Positions 8,799-18,581 are shown, counted from the stretch's first letter. The stretch is DNA of 64,000 bases from CAZMRF01 sp964568735 (GCA_964568735.1 CAZMRF010000004.1:61320-125319), one strand, 5' to 3'. A program made the numbers and translations. The notes: generated by a model not told the origin, from the sequence alone.

Positions 8799-11700
8799 CT
8801 AGGGGCAGGTACTCGAATACGCCACGCGTGGTTGGGCGGCGCTTTCGGATCCATATGCGCTCGGCGCTCCGTGGTCGTACTCCACCAGATAGAAGAACGC
8901 CTCACCAGGGGAGGGCCGCTCGCTGTCTTCGAATCCGGCGGTCGTCCTATCGATCGATCCGGACTCGACACACCGAGTTGGTCCCAGGTCGATGATCTGC
9001 CCGGACCGGCGGATCTTCAGAATCTCGCCGTGGATCACGTTGTACTGGATCGCCCCGGCGACTGGAGTCCAGTCCAGAAGCGTGCCGGCCAGCTCTTCCC
9101 TCGCTGAGATCAGCAGCGGATCCGTCTGCCCGCCCTGATCGTGCGGGACTATTGCAACTGCCTGCGCCGACGAGGCATTCCCGGCATCGTCGGTCGCGGA
9201 GTACCTGAGCGTGTAAGTGCGGCCAGCCCCCCTCGCCGCGCGCTCGGCGCGGAGAAGAACGTGGAAGTCCGCGGTTCCTGTCGAGGCATCCTGTATGTCC
9301 TCGGATGTCTCCCCGTCACCCGCACCGGGTGCATCGTCGGCCTCGCTGCTGTCGGCTGCAGCGAGGGTGACCATCGTTCCGCCGCAGAGGTCGCTCGCGA
9401 AGGCGAGGACGTCCACTTCGATCAGTCTGTGATTGGGGGGCCAGAGCACCTGCGGCGAAAGGTTCACCGAGAGCGCCGGAGGGGCCGTGTCGGCGACCAC
9501 TACAATCACCTCGTCCGTGTCCGTCAGGCCCGCGTGATCGGTCACCCGGAGTGTAATGGAATGCAGTTCGCTCGCCAGGACGGCGTCCAGAACTTCACCC
9601 TCTCCGAGCGAGCGTTCCGATCCGAGGCCCAGATCCTCGATCCATTCGAACCTCACGATGTCGTCGTTTGTCCCCGTCGACGAATCGGGATCCGACGACG
9701 ACGAGGCGTCGAGCCGAACGCTGGCTCCCGCAGGCGAGGTGCACTCCAAGTGCATGTCGGAGCCGGCGTCCGCCACGGGCGGCTCGTTCGACGGCGGAAG
9801 GGAGAGCGTGAACCGCCGCGCGAAGATTCCGAATCCGCTGCCATCCTGCCGGAAGCTCTCCCAGGTGGCCACGAACTCACCCGAGGGCAGCATCTCGATC
9901 GCCGGCCGCAATTGTGACTGGCCGCGCCGGGAGTTGATGGGGAAGGGGCTGCCAACGGGCGTTGTCGAATCGTCATAGACCCGGGCGAAGATATCGCTGT
10001 GGTAGTAGGGGTCCTGGTCCGTCCAGGTCACGACGAACGTGCCGGCGTCGCCCACGTCCACATCGGGGCTCGCCAGTCGTCCGGCACCGGGTTCGGGGGT
10101 GAGGCTCGCCACGGAGATCTCGGCGCCTACGGGAACGCCGCCGCTGTCAACACGGCGCGCCACGATCCGGGCGGGGGCCTGGGAGCCGTCGCTGCCCCAG
10201 ACCGCGAGAAAGCCTCCACCCGAGTCGGCGGCGACCGAAGGCACGGACCTGGCCGCAGCACTCGTGCTCAGCAGGATTTCCGGTCCGACGCGCAAGCCCG
10301 TGGCGTCGATTCGCTGGCCGCGGACATCGGCGCTCGTGTAGCTGCGTTCACTGCTCCAGGCGACGACGAAGTTGCCGGCGGCAGATGCCGCCGCCTCGGC
10401 AATGACCCGGCGGCCTGGAGTCGTGTTGATCTGGAATGCGGCTCCCCGAGGCGCGCCGGCACCGTCGAAGAGCCTCCCCAGGACAGCGGAGGGCGCGCTC
10501 CCTGGAGGCGCGCTTCCCCAGACCACGAGAAACTCGCCCGATGTGCTCATCATGGTGGATGGGGGTGAGAGGTATCCGGCTGCGCCGCTGACTACAGCAA
10601 TCTCGCCCCCCAGTGCCGAGCCAGTGCTGTCAAACCTGCGACCGGAAATCGCCCCTGGGGGACCCTTCCAGACCACCACGAACCCGCCGGAGGGGTCCGC
10701 GGCTGCGGCGGGCTCGGTACCGGACGAGTTGCTCACGCGAAACTCTCCGCCGAGGCGGGAGCCGGCGCTGTCAAACCTCTGAGCCAGGATCATGCCTGAG
10801 TCATTGTCGTTCCAGACGACGACGAGGTCGCCGGAGGCATGAGCGGCAAGCGCGGGTGAGTACTGGCTGTCCAGAGTGGATGTGTTGATCTGGAAGTCGG
10901 TCCCTAGAGGGTGTGGCGTGCCGGTCAGGATGACGTCGAGGGTGGCAACCCCCGACGTCACCGTGTTGGAGGGGACGGATGAATCGCTCACGACACACTT
11001 GTACTCCCCGCTGTCCATGCCGCCGACAGGAACTATCGTCAGCGTGTTCGTGGTCGCTCCGGCTATGGAGCCGGAGTTGGTGAGATCCACCCCGTCCTTC
11101 CGCCACTGGTAGGTGAAAGGGCCCGCGCCGGAGGCGGTCACATGGAACGTCGCCGTCCGGCCCTCGTCCTCCCTCAGCGCAAGGCTCATGGGACCCGAGA
11201 GCAGGATCGGGGGTGCGGAGAACCGCTGGCCGAGCAGGCGCGGCCCGTAGTAATCCACATCGCTCCAGACGACTACGAAATCGCCCGTGCCCGGCCGCAT
11301 CGCAATGTCGGGATACTTCTGGGGGGTCGTCATCGTGGAGCTGACCGTAAACACCCCATCCTGGGCGGATCCCGTCGAATCGAAGATCCTCGCGGCGATG
11401 CTGGCGTAGCCGTTCGCCGAGCGCTCATGCCAGGCCACGGCGAACTTCCCCGAGGCGTCCGCGGCCACGGAGGTTCCAGACCGCACCGCCTGGGGAGGAG
11501 CGCTGGCAAAGAACTCGCCTCCCAGGGAGGCGCCCATCGAGTCGAAGCGGCGAGCGAAGATCCCGCCGGGCTGATTGTAGTAGAAGTCTCCCGAACTCCA
11601 GACGACCTCGAAGGTGCCCGCGAGATCCGAGGCCACTCCGGCGTGCTGCACGTACCTCGTGTTGCCGCTACTGACCCGGAAGACGGCTGTGCGGGGAGCC

Positions 11701-12548
11701 CCGCTGCTCTCAAAGGCTCGGGCGAAGATTTCCTCTGCACCGTAGTAGTCCCCGGCGGACCAGGCCACCATGAAGTTGCCTGACGCGTCCATGGCGACAG
11801 ACGGGGTCCCCGAGTAGTACGGATAGGGTGAGAACGAATCCACCTGGAACTCTCCGCCGAGTGGGGCGCCGGTACTGTCGAATCTTCGGCCCGCGATCTG
11901 CTTTGCTCCGGAGTAATCTATCCAGACTACGACGAACGCGCCCGCGGGATCGATCGCAATGGCCGGAAGATAGAGGTCTCCACTCGAAAGGCTCACCTGG
12001 AACTCGCCGCCCGCGGGAGCCCCGTTGCTGTCGAAGAGGCGGCCCCGGATCCTGGTGGGTTGACCGTAGTCAACCCAGACAGCGACGAAGCGGCCGTCGG
12101 GGGCGGCGGCCACGTCCGGACCCGTGCTGCTACCCGTCTGTGCGCTGATTTGGAACTCGCCGCCGATCTCGTTGCCCGTGCCGCTGAACCTGCGCCCCAG
12201 GATCCCGTAGCCGGAATAGCCGCCCTGCCACACCACGACGAACCCACCGGCGGCATCTATGGCCACGGCCCCGGGGTACGCGTAGGGTATGGGCGATTCG
12301 TTTATCTGAAATCCCGAGCCCTGGCGCGCAGGTTGCGCCGAGAGAGGCGTCAGAGATCCAAGCGCGAGAAGTGAGAGCGATGGTCCGAGGAGGCACCGCA
12401 AGAGGCGCCGAGGGGAAGTATCGAGCGGGCCGACCGGCGCCGCGAGACGGAGGCCCTCCGCAGACCTCCGGGCGGCAGTCGCACCAGGGCCGATCGAGCC
12501 AGGTACTGGCAGGTGGAGAGGCGCGTACCCCGGCGGGCGATGATTCAT
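8799..12548 (-). CDS. Giant secreted protein: two 7-blade repeat arrays, Ig, PKD-like and C-terminal Fn3-like domains
   Basis: The protein of about 1249 residues has a signal-like segment near residues 45-72 (LLRCLLGPSLSLLALGSL). Then come seven units of 47-57 residues with the pattern GEFQV...VA.D..G.FVVVW...I.GRRFDSTGAPLG, an Ig-like domain (FTYQWRKDGVDL to SGEYKCVVSD), and seven more units of the same type. Both arrays fit seven-bladed beta-propellers. Next come a PKD-like domain (PPVADAGSDMHLEC), a further beta domain (SVNLSPQVLWPPNHRLIEVDV) and a C-terminal Fn3-like domain with conserved Cys. No catalytic motif is visible, so it is probably a surface or extracellular binding/adhesion protein. 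The start is uncertain: ATG at 12557 or 12548, with a long N-region before the signal. A later non-ATG start is possible. Confidence 0.8.
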   Translation of the reverse strand: MNHRPPGYAPLHLPVPGSIGPGATAARRSAEGLRLAAPVGPLDTSPRRLLRCLLGPSLSLLALGSLTPLSAQPARQGSGFQINESPIPYAYPGAVAIDAAGGFVVVWQGGYSGYGILGRRFSGTGNEIGGEFQISAQTGSSTGPDVAAAPDGRFVAVWVDYGQPTRIRGRLFDSNGAPAGGEFQVSLSSGDLYLPAIAIDPAGAFVVVWIDYSGAKQIAGRRFDSTGAPLGGEFQVDSFSPYPYYSGTPSVAMDASGNFMVAWSAGDYYGAEEIFARAFESSGAPRTAVFRVSSGNTRYVQHAGVASDLAGTFEVVWSSGDFYYNQPGGIFARRFDSMGASLGGEFFASAPPQAVRSGTSVAADASGKFAVAWHERSANGYASIAARIFDSTGSAQDGVFTVSSTMTTPQKYPDIAMRPGTGDFVVVWSDVDYYGPRLLGQRFSAPPILLSGPMSLALREDEGRTATFHVTASGAGPFTYQWRKDGVDLTNSGSIAGATTNTLTIVPVGGMDSGEYKCVVSDSSVPSNTVTSGVATLDVILTGTPHPLGTDFQINTSTLDSQYSPALAAHASGDLVVVWNDNDSGMILAQRFDSAGSRLGGEFRVSNSSGTEPAAAADPSGGFVVVWKGPPGAISGRRFDSTGSALGGEIAVVSGAAGYLSPPSTMMSTSGEFLVVWGSAPPGSAPSAVLGRLFDGAGAPRGAAFQINTTPGRRVIAEAAASAAGNFVVAWSSERSYTSADVRGQRIDATGLRVGPEILLSTSAAARSVPSVAADSGGGFLAVWGSDGSQAPARIVARRVDSGGVPVGAEISVASLTPEPGAGRLASPDVDVGDAGTFVVTWTDQDPYYHSDIFARVYDDSTTPVGSPFPINSRRGQSQLRPAIEMLPSGEFVATWESFRQDGSGFGIFARRFTLSLPPSNEPPVADAGSDMHLECTSPAGASVRLDASSSSDPDSSTGTNDDIVRFEWIEDLGLGSERSLGEGEVLDAVLASELHSITLRVTDHAGLTDTDEVIVVVADTAPPALSVNLSPQVLWPPNHRLIEVDVLAFASDLCGGTMVTLAAADSSEADDAPGAGDGETSEDIQDASTGTADFHVLLRAERAARGAGRTYTLRYSATDDAGNASSAQAVAIVPHDQGGQTDPLLISAREELAGTLLDWTPVAGAIQYNVIHGEILKIRRSGQIIDLGPTRCVESGSIDRTTAGFEDSERPSPGEAFFYLVEYDHGAPSAYGSESAAQPRVAYSSTCP

Positions 12549-12825
12549 AACAACCAATGGGATGTTGATATTGCCTGTGTATCTACCACCACTTCACGAT
12601 CCTGTCAATCTCGATTCGAGCAAGTGTCCCGAGGCGTTCCATCGGGGATTTGGGTCTGACCCGGACGCGACGCCTCGTGCCGACGCCGCATGCCCTCAGA
12701 CTGAGCGCCCGGGAGGTCTGTGGTCCGGGCAGACGAATGTCTGATCCACGGGGACTAGGGTCTCGATGCGGCTGTGCATCGGTTGGATGCGGGTCGGACG
12801 GCCCGGCCTCCCAGGTGATCGCCGA

Positions 12826-13983
12826 TCAAGGCGAAGTCGGCGCGATCGCCCGCGGCTTCGGGCGGTAGGCGCACCAGGGGTCGGTCTCCATGTAGTCGCC
12901 GGTCAGCGCGTAGGCGCGCGAGCGTGAGCCGCCGCAGATCTTGTTGAACTCGCAGTAGCCGCAGATCCCCTTGTAGCGGTCGGGGGAGCGCAGGGCACGG
13001 AAGAGATCGGACTCCCGGTAGACCCGAGCGAGGCTGTCGGTACGGACGTTGCCCGCCTTGATGGGGAGAAAGCCGCTCGGCATGATGTCGCCCACGTGCG
13101 AGATGAACATGAAGCCGTTGCCCGAGTTCACTCCCTGGGTGGCAAGGCCGATCGTATTACCGGGCCCCTCCGTGCGGATGAGCTGCTTCGGGAGATTCTG
13201 CACGTGGCGCGCAGGGTGCCCCTCGCCGGCGATCTCCGCGCTCCCGGCCTCCTCGGCCCACTCGCGCTGCATCACGTAGCGGCGGTAGTGGGGGGCCTCT
13301 GTGATCTTGACGAGGAAGCCCACCTTCTTCTGCAGCTCGTAGAGGATCTCGAAGCTCTCCTCGCACTGGTCGGCGGTGAGGCCCGCGAGGTCCGCGCCCC
13401 GTCCCATCGGCACCAGGAAGAAGACTTCCCAGAAGACGATGCCGAGCCTCTGGACGAGCTCCACCATCGCCTCGAGGTGGGGCGCGGTCTTCGCCGTGAG
13501 CGTCGTGTTGATCTGCACGGGGAGCCCGTTCTCGTGAGCCCACTCGATCGCCTGCATCGTCTTCGCGAAGGCGCCCGGGACGCCACGGAAGCCGTCGTGC
13601 AGCTCCGCGGTGGGGAAGTCGAGGCTCTGCGCCATCTGCGCGCATCCCGACTTCTTGAGCCGGCGAACGACCTCCTCGGTCAGCAGGGGAGTCGCCGCCG
13701 GGATCGTCGCCATGCGCAGGCCGAGATCGGCGCCGTAGCGGATGAGGTCGAAGAGGTCGCGCCGCTTGAGCGGATCGCCGCCGCTGAGAATGAAGATGGG
13801 AGTTCCGAGCTCCTTCGCCTGGCGAAGCACCTCCTGACCTTCCGCCGTGGTCAGCTCGCCGGCGGCGGGCTCCGGCTGCGCGGAGGCGCGGCAGTGCGTG
13901 CAGACGAGGTCACAGGCCTGCGTGGTCTCCCAGATGATCAGGAAGGGGGACCGGTGGTAGTCGAGCCTGGGGAGGGCCTCCAT
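12826..13983 (-). CDS. Radical SAM/SPASM protein (TIGR04053-like)
   Basis: The 385-residue enzyme has the radical SAM cluster motif CDLVCTHC (CxxxCxxC) in the block SPFLIIWETTQACDL, the GGDP motif (ILSGGDPLKRRDL) and a C-terminal SPASM-type cysteine set (CGYCEFNKICGGSRSRAYALTGDYMETDPWC) that should bind auxiliary Fe-S clusters. This arrangement matches the TIGR04053 group, related to heme-d1/heme-b maturases, whose reaction is unknown. I chose the ATG at 13983 (MEALPRLDYHRSPF): it fits the usual short lead-in. The upstream in-frame extension to 14121 has a good GGGAG site but a much lower GC content at third codon positions, so it looks untranslated. The neighbours give no substrate; an HAO-like cytochrome lies 4 kb away. 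Confidence 0.88.
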   Translation of the reverse strand: MEALPRLDYHRSPFLIIWETTQACDLVCTHCRASAQPEPAAGELTTAEGQEVLRQAKELGTPIFILSGGDPLKRRDLFDLIRYGADLGLRMATIPAATPLLTEEVVRRLKKSGCAQMAQSLDFPTAELHDGFRGVPGAFAKTMQAIEWAHENGLPVQINTTLTAKTAPHLEAMVELVQRLGIVFWEVFFLVPMGRGADLAGLTADQCEESFEILYELQKKVGFLVKITEAPHYRRYVMQREWAEEAGSAEIAGEGHPARHVQNLPKQLIRTEGPGNTIGLATQGVNSGNGFMFISHVGDIMPSGFLPIKAGNVRTDSLARVYRESDLFRALRSPDRYKGICGYCEFNKICGGSRSRAYALTGDYMETDPWCAYRPKPRAIAPTSP

Positions 13984-14813
13984 GCCCTTCGCCTTCGAGA
14001 GGCTCCTTGGGTGGCCTCCAGGATGGCCGCTCGGAGCGGGTCCGGGCTGAGGTTGGGGTTCCGAGGAAATGGGGCCTCTTCCCGCGCCGAGAGCGCGGAT
14101 CGGTATCGAGCCTCCTGACATCGTGCGGTCTCCCGGTTTGTGTCCAGGTCCAACCGTCCGCGATCCCATGCTCGTCGGGGGGACAGATCGGCGTCCGGTC
14201 CTCTCGGGTGAGTGAAACTGCAACAGACATGCCCAGATTGCCGGAAGGGAATCCCCTTACGTAGCCATCATTTGCCCACTCCCGGGAGGGGGAAAGGAGC
14301 GGCGGAGGTCCGCAGAGGTGCGCGGGATTCCCCACCTGAGGGTTGTCTCTCTCTCAGGCGGCTGACCCTCGCGACCCTTGGTCCAAGGCACGTCGCCTTC
14401 CGAGCGGCGTGGCGCGGGCGAGCGGGGGCCGACCTCCGGGGAGCTGTGACGGTCTTTTGACGCTGGCGCCGCTTCATTCCCACCAGACGATTCGGAGAGC
14501 CACGATGTGTCTCGCCTTGCAAACCGCCCGTCCGCCGGAAACCTCGAACTGAAGCGGCCTTTCGTCGAGCAGACCGGGACAGGTGCTGAGGCGGGCAGTG
14601 GAGAGTCGAAGCTGCACGGGGACGAGGGGCAACGGCCCGCGGGGTCCAGTCCGCGCACTGGTCATTCACTCGGCGCGGCACCATTCATAGTAGGCCGTCG
14701 CTGCGGCTCCGCAACGCGCCGCGCCGCACGCGCGTCACCTCACCGTTGGGAGCATGATGGGCAGGGGCGCGGCCGCCCGATCCTGATCTTCCCGGAGAGA
14801 AATGGAGAACGGA
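13984..14813. other. 830-bp gene-free interval
   Basis: This separates the divergent radical SAM and CSLREA/He_PIG genes. Open frames here have low-quality, arginine/proline-rich translations and poor codon bias. The part 13984-14121 might be an N-terminal extension of the radical SAM protein, but its composition argues against that. I found no RNA gene, repeat or strong promoter. Two ribosome binding sites (GGAGAG, GGAG) precede the two candidate starts of the next gene. Confidence 0.5.
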
Positions 14814-17800
14814 ATGAGAAAGCGAGCTCGAGCCGTCCTTTGCGTGTCGATCATCTTCTTCTGTTTCCCCGCGGCCATGCGGGCGGCCACCTTCAGCGTC
14901 ACGACCTACGCGGACATCTCCGACGCGACGCCTGATGGCGTCTGCGACTCCTGCTCCTTGAGGGAGGCCATCCAGGAAGCGAATGCCCTCGCCGGCCCGG
15001 ACGTCATAAACCTTCCTCCCGGCACCTACAACATGGACATCGCCGGTGCCGATGAGGACCTGGGGCTGACCGGGGACCTGGACATCACGGACGACGTCAC
15101 GATCATCGGGATCGGCGCCACGCGCGTCGAGAGCCACGTCGGCCGGATCCTCCACGTCCACAGCGGCAACGTATCCATCACAGGGCTGACCCTGCTCCAG
15201 GGGGATGCCAACGGCGATCAGGCCAGCGGCAGCGCCGGAGGCGCGGTGTACAACGCGGCGGGGAGCACGCTCACCCTGAACCAGTTCAGCATGACCCTCA
15301 ACCAGGCGCAGGGAGGAGGCGGGGGAGTCTTCAACGCAGGGACGTTGTCGCTCAATGGATCCACCCTCACGGCCAACTCCGCCGTCGGGAGCAGCCGGGG
15401 CGGCGCCGTCTACAACGCCGGAACGATGACCGTCACGAACTGCACGTTCAACGGCAACTCCTCGACCGACGGCGGCGGTGGCGTTTACAGCGGCCCCGGG
15501 AGCGTCCTCAGCCTCAACAGCGTGACGATCGCCAGGCCTGCTCCGCCCGGCGGCGGCGGCGGCGGCGGGATCAACGCGGACCCGAACAGCCTGCTGATCC
15601 TCGCCAACAGCGTCATGGCGAACAACACCGCTTCGGGGCCGAACGACGACTGCGAGGCCGACCTCACCTCACTCGGAGGCAATCTCGTGGAGGACACCGA
15701 TGGCTGCGTGGGCCTGGGAGCCGGCGACATCACGTCGGTGGATCCTCTGCTCGGCCCGTTGCAGAACAACGGCGGGCGCACATTGACGCGAGCGCCTCAG
15801 TCCGGCAGCGACGCGCTGGATTCCGGGGGAACGAGCGGGGCCTGCGAGGCGGTGGATCAGCGCGGCCTGGCGCGGCCGCAGGGGATAGCCTGCGACCAGG
15901 GCGCCTACGAAGAGTACCCGACGTGCCCGGTCATCACCCTGGCCCCGGTGACTCTGCTGGACGGTCAGGCCGGCGCTTTCTACACGGAGACGATAGATCC
16001 CCTGGGCGGCATCCCGCCCTACCACTTCGCCGTCACCGCGGGGACGCTGCCCGACGGGCTCGCGCTCGATCCCGTGAGCGGAATCCTCTCGGGTGTTCCG
16101 ACGGCCTCCGGGGGGAACAACTTCACCGTGACGGCGTTTGACGCGAACCTCTGCCCGGGAAGCCTGGCCTACTCTCACAGCATCACCTCCGGCCCGAGCT
16201 GCTCGCCGACCTCGATCACTCTCTCGCCGACCCTGCTGCCGGTGGCGACTCCGAGCCTGGCCTACTCGGAGACGCTCGTCGCCACCGGAGGCGCCGCACC
16301 CCACCTCTACACGGTGACTGACGGGACGCTGCCGCCCGGGCTCTCGCTGGACCCCAATACCGGGACGCTTTCCGGCACGCCCACGGTCTCGGGCACCTTC
16401 GTCTTCGTCGGGACCGCCACGGACGCCGACACATGCACGGGGAACCAGGGCTACTCGCTGCAAGTCGAGTGCTCGTTCACCTTCTTGCCTTCCGCCCTGC
16501 CCGACGCGACGGAAGGGAGCCCCTACATGGAGACGCTCACGATCTCGACGGGCGGGACGCAGCCCTATGCCTTCGCCGTCGTCAGCGGCTCGCTGCCTCC
16601 CGGGCTCAGCCTGACGGGGTCGGGCGTCCTCTCCGGGACGCCGACCGTTCCCGGGGTCTATCCGATCATGGTCGAGGCGACCGATGCGAACTTCTGCACA
16701 GGCAGGATCGGCTACATCCTCACGGTCGATCCCTGCATCGAGGTCACGCCTGCGACACTACCCAACGGCGTCGTGATGACGGCCTACAACGCGACCCTGA
16801 CGGCGACGGGAGGCACCGGGCCCATCACCTTCTCCGTCTCATCGGGGAGCACGCCGCCGGGGATCAATCTCGATCCGTCAGGAGCCATCACCGGCAGCCC
16901 GACGACGGAGGGCACCTACTTGTTCACGGTGACGGCAACCGACGGCTCCTGCTCGGTCGAGCAGGACTACTTCATCGTCATCAATCCCGGCGGGTGCCCC
17001 GTGATAACGATCACGCCGAGCACGCTGCCGGGCGACACGACCGGCAACAATTACAACCAGAACCTCTCCGCGACGGGCGGCGCCCCGGCCTTCAGCTTCC
17101 AGCTCGTCTCGGGGACTCTGCCCACCGGAACGACGATCAGCTCGGGTGGAAACCTGTCGGGGACTCTCCTCTCCGCGGGCTCGTTCACCTTCACGGTCGC
17201 GGCGACGGATGCCAACATGTGCACGGCGACCCGGAGCTACACCGTCCTCATCATCCCCGCTGTCTGCCCCGCCCTGGATCTCTTCCCGCCCGTGCTTCCG
17301 GATGGCGCGCGAGGAGTTCCCTACAACCAGGCCTTCCTCGCCTCGGGGGGGATCCCGGCCTACTCGTACGCGGTGACGGCAGGCAGCCTCCCGCCGGGGC
17401 TCGTGCTGAATGGCGTCACCGGCGTGCTCTCGGGCATCCCCACGGACCTGGGCGACTCCAGCTTCACGATCTCGGCCGGCGACGCGGCCATGTGCACCAG
17501 CGAGTTCGACTACACGATGCACATCGATCACGACCTTCGTGGAGCCAACTGCGCGCTGTTCGGGGATACCTTCGAGGACGACCTTCTCGCCATGGACTGG
17601 GCCTACGTCAAGCCCACCTGGAGCGAGACAGGCGGCAACCTCGTCGGCACCCCGGGCAAGAAGGCGATCGCGGTGGCCTCACCGGCCTTCGCCGGCTGCC
17701 TGAATTGCGAGATCGAGACGACCATGCGGACGTCGAAGTCGAGCGACAGCACCATCGCGCTGATCGGCTGGTACGCCGACAGCAAGAACAGGATGGAGCT

Positions 17801-18068
17801 CTCGGCGAACGCGGGGAAAAACGTCTGGCTCCTCAAAGAGTTCGTCGGCGGCAACGCGGTCGCGAAGGTCAAGGCCAGCAAGGTGGTCGATCCGAGCGTT
17901 CCCTACACGGTCCGGATCGCATTCGACGGCGCGAAGTTCGACGTCTACGTCGATGATCTCGATGTGCCCCTCATGAGCCTGATCCCCAAGCGGGCCGTCC
18001 CGGCTGGGACGGTCGGCTTCCAGGCGAAGGGGACCACGGGAACCTTCAGCTACGTCTGCGTGAACTGA
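14814..18068 (+). CDS. Secreted CSLREA beta-helix protein with six He_PIG repeats and a C-terminal laminin-G-like domain
   Basis: The 1084-residue protein has a signal peptide (MRKRARAVLCVSIIFFCF), then a CSLREA-type start (FSVTTYADISDATPDG, CSLREAIQEANA) leading a parallel beta-helix with repeated GG.VYNAG.T turns (about 25-365). Six tandem Ig-like He_PIG units of about 87 residues follow (about 370-905); each carries GG..PY.F.VTSG.LPPGL.L and G.LSGTPT...F.V.ATDAN.C. The last 175 residues (FGDTFEDDLLAMDW onward) resemble a laminin-G/concanavalin-type sandwich. No enzyme motif is evident; surface display or binding is likely. ATG 14802 is an alternative start; I prefer 14814 because GGAG sits 6 bp upstream. 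A glycine run (7 G) occurs in the helix domain. Confidence 0.85.
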   Translation: MRKRARAVLCVSIIFFCFPAAMRAATFSVTTYADISDATPDGVCDSCSLREAIQEANALAGPDVINLPPGTYNMDIAGADEDLGLTGDLDITDDVTIIGIGATRVESHVGRILHVHSGNVSITGLTLLQGDANGDQASGSAGGAVYNAAGSTLTLNQFSMTLNQAQGGGGGVFNAGTLSLNGSTLTANSAVGSSRGGAVYNAGTMTVTNCTFNGNSSTDGGGGVYSGPGSVLSLNSVTIARPAPPGGGGGGGINADPNSLLILANSVMANNTASGPNDDCEADLTSLGGNLVEDTDGCVGLGAGDITSVDPLLGPLQNNGGRTLTRAPQSGSDALDSGGTSGACEAVDQRGLARPQGIACDQGAYEEYPTCPVITLAPVTLLDGQAGAFYTETIDPLGGIPPYHFAVTAGTLPDGLALDPVSGILSGVPTASGGNNFTVTAFDANLCPGSLAYSHSITSGPSCSPTSITLSPTLLPVATPSLAYSETLVATGGAAPHLYTVTDGTLPPGLSLDPNTGTLSGTPTVSGTFVFVGTATDADTCTGNQGYSLQVECSFTFLPSALPDATEGSPYMETLTISTGGTQPYAFAVVSGSLPPGLSLTGSGVLSGTPTVPGVYPIMVEATDANFCTGRIGYILTVDPCIEVTPATLPNGVVMTAYNATLTATGGTGPITFSVSSGSTPPGINLDPSGAITGSPTTEGTYLFTVTATDGSCSVEQDYFIVINPGGCPVITITPSTLPGDTTGNNYNQNLSATGGAPAFSFQLVSGTLPTGTTISSGGNLSGTLLSAGSFTFTVAATDANMCTATRSYTVLIIPAVCPALDLFPPVLPDGARGVPYNQAFLASGGIPAYSYAVTAGSLPPGLVLNGVTGVLSGIPTDLGDSSFTISAGDAAMCTSEFDYTMHIDHDLRGANCALFGDTFEDDLLAMDWAYVKPTWSETGGNLVGTPGKKAIAVASPAFAGCLNCEIETTMRTSKSSDSTIALIGWYADSKNRMELSANAGKNVWLLKEFVGGNAVAKVKASKVVDPSVPYTVRIAFDGAKFDVYVDDLDVPLMSLIPKRAVPAGTVGFQAKGTTGTFSYVCVN

Positions 18069-18123
18069 GCCAGCGAGCCCGGCGCGGCGGAGCGGGCGGA
18101 ACGCCCGAGGCCTGTCAGCAAGA

Positions 18124-18168
18124 AGGCCCCCGGGGGAGACGCGTTCCTTGCGCCTCCTCCGGGGGCCT
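18124..18168. terminator. Bidirectional terminator-like hairpin
   Basis: A 15-bp inverted repeat with one mismatch (arms 18124-18138 and 18154-18168, core AGGCCCCCGG / CCGGGGGCCT) and a 15-nt loop lies between the convergent CSLREA protein and cold-shock genes, 56 bp after the first stop and 30 bp after the second. There is only a weak T-rich tail (TTCTTG) on the minus strand. Confidence 0.6.
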
Positions 18169-18197
18169 CTAGGTCATTCCGTCGATGGTGAACCGCG

Positions 18198-18401
18198 TCA
18201 GATGCTGCGGACGTTCTCGGCGGCGGGGCCCTTCTGGCCCTGCACGATGTCGAACTCGACGCGCTGTCCTTCCGTCAGGGTCTTGTGCCCGCTCCCCTGG
18301 ATTGCGGTGTGGTGGACGAAGACGTCCTTGGACTGGCCGTCGACACTGATGAACCCAAAACCCTTCGAGTCATTGAACCACTTCACAACACCTGTAGCCA
18401 T
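18198..18401 (-). CDS. cspA: Cold-shock domain protein
   Basis: The 67-residue protein is a complete cold-shock domain with RNP1 (KGFGFIS) and RNP2 (VFVHHTAI), and starts MATGVVKWFNDS like classic CspA proteins. It is a cytoplasmic single-strand nucleic-acid binder acting as an RNA chaperone. AGGAG lies upstream of the ATG. A good sigma70 promoter about 145 nt upstream implies a long 5' leader, as in regulated csp genes. It may be cold-induced or constitutive; sequence alone cannot decide. Confidence 0.96.
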   Translation of the reverse strand: MATGVVKWFNDSKGFGFISVDGQSKDVFVHHTAIQGSGHKTLTEGQRVEFDIVQGQKGPAAENVRSI

Positions 18402-18448
18402 GGTCTCTTCAACTCCTGTCTGTTCTTTCGGACGAAATCGTCACGCTC

Positions 18449-18470
18449 GCGTACGCACAAAAGCGTACGC
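18449..18470 (-). promoter_or_regulatory. Leader hairpin of the cold-shock gene
   Basis: Two copies of the self-complementary octamer GCGTACGC, separated by 6 nt (ACAAAA on the plus strand), lie in the predicted 5' leader of the csp mRNA. They can pair as an 8-bp hairpin. Csp leaders often fold to control translation with temperature; whether this one does is inference. Confidence 0.45.
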
Positions 18471-18552
18471 AAGGCCTTACTGCCAGATCTTCGCCTACAC
18501 CGCTGTGATGGATTGTTCACTTCGGGGGGGAGAAATGTGAGCAAGCTGACAC

Positions 18553-18581
18553 AGGCTACAGCGGTCCATAAGGGCTGTCAA
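18553..18581 (-). promoter_or_regulatory. Sigma70-type promoter for the cold-shock gene
   Basis: On the minus strand: TTGACA (18576-18581), a 17-bp spacer, then TAGCCT (18553-18558). The -35 is a perfect consensus match; the -10 keeps the T-A....T positions. Transcription would start near 18546, giving a leader of about 145 nt before the ATG at 18401. Confidence 0.6.

Noticed and set aside
12706..12730. GCCCGG/CCGGGC inverted repeat as terminator of the radical SAM gene
   Set aside because: Only 6 bp of stem with a 12-nt loop, no T-tract and nearly 100 bp from the stop; expected by chance at this GC content.
18449..18470. CRISPR-like or direct repeat
   Set aside because: Only two copies of an 8-mer that is its own reverse complement; better explained as a leader hairpin. 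No CRISPR array was seen anywhere in the window.
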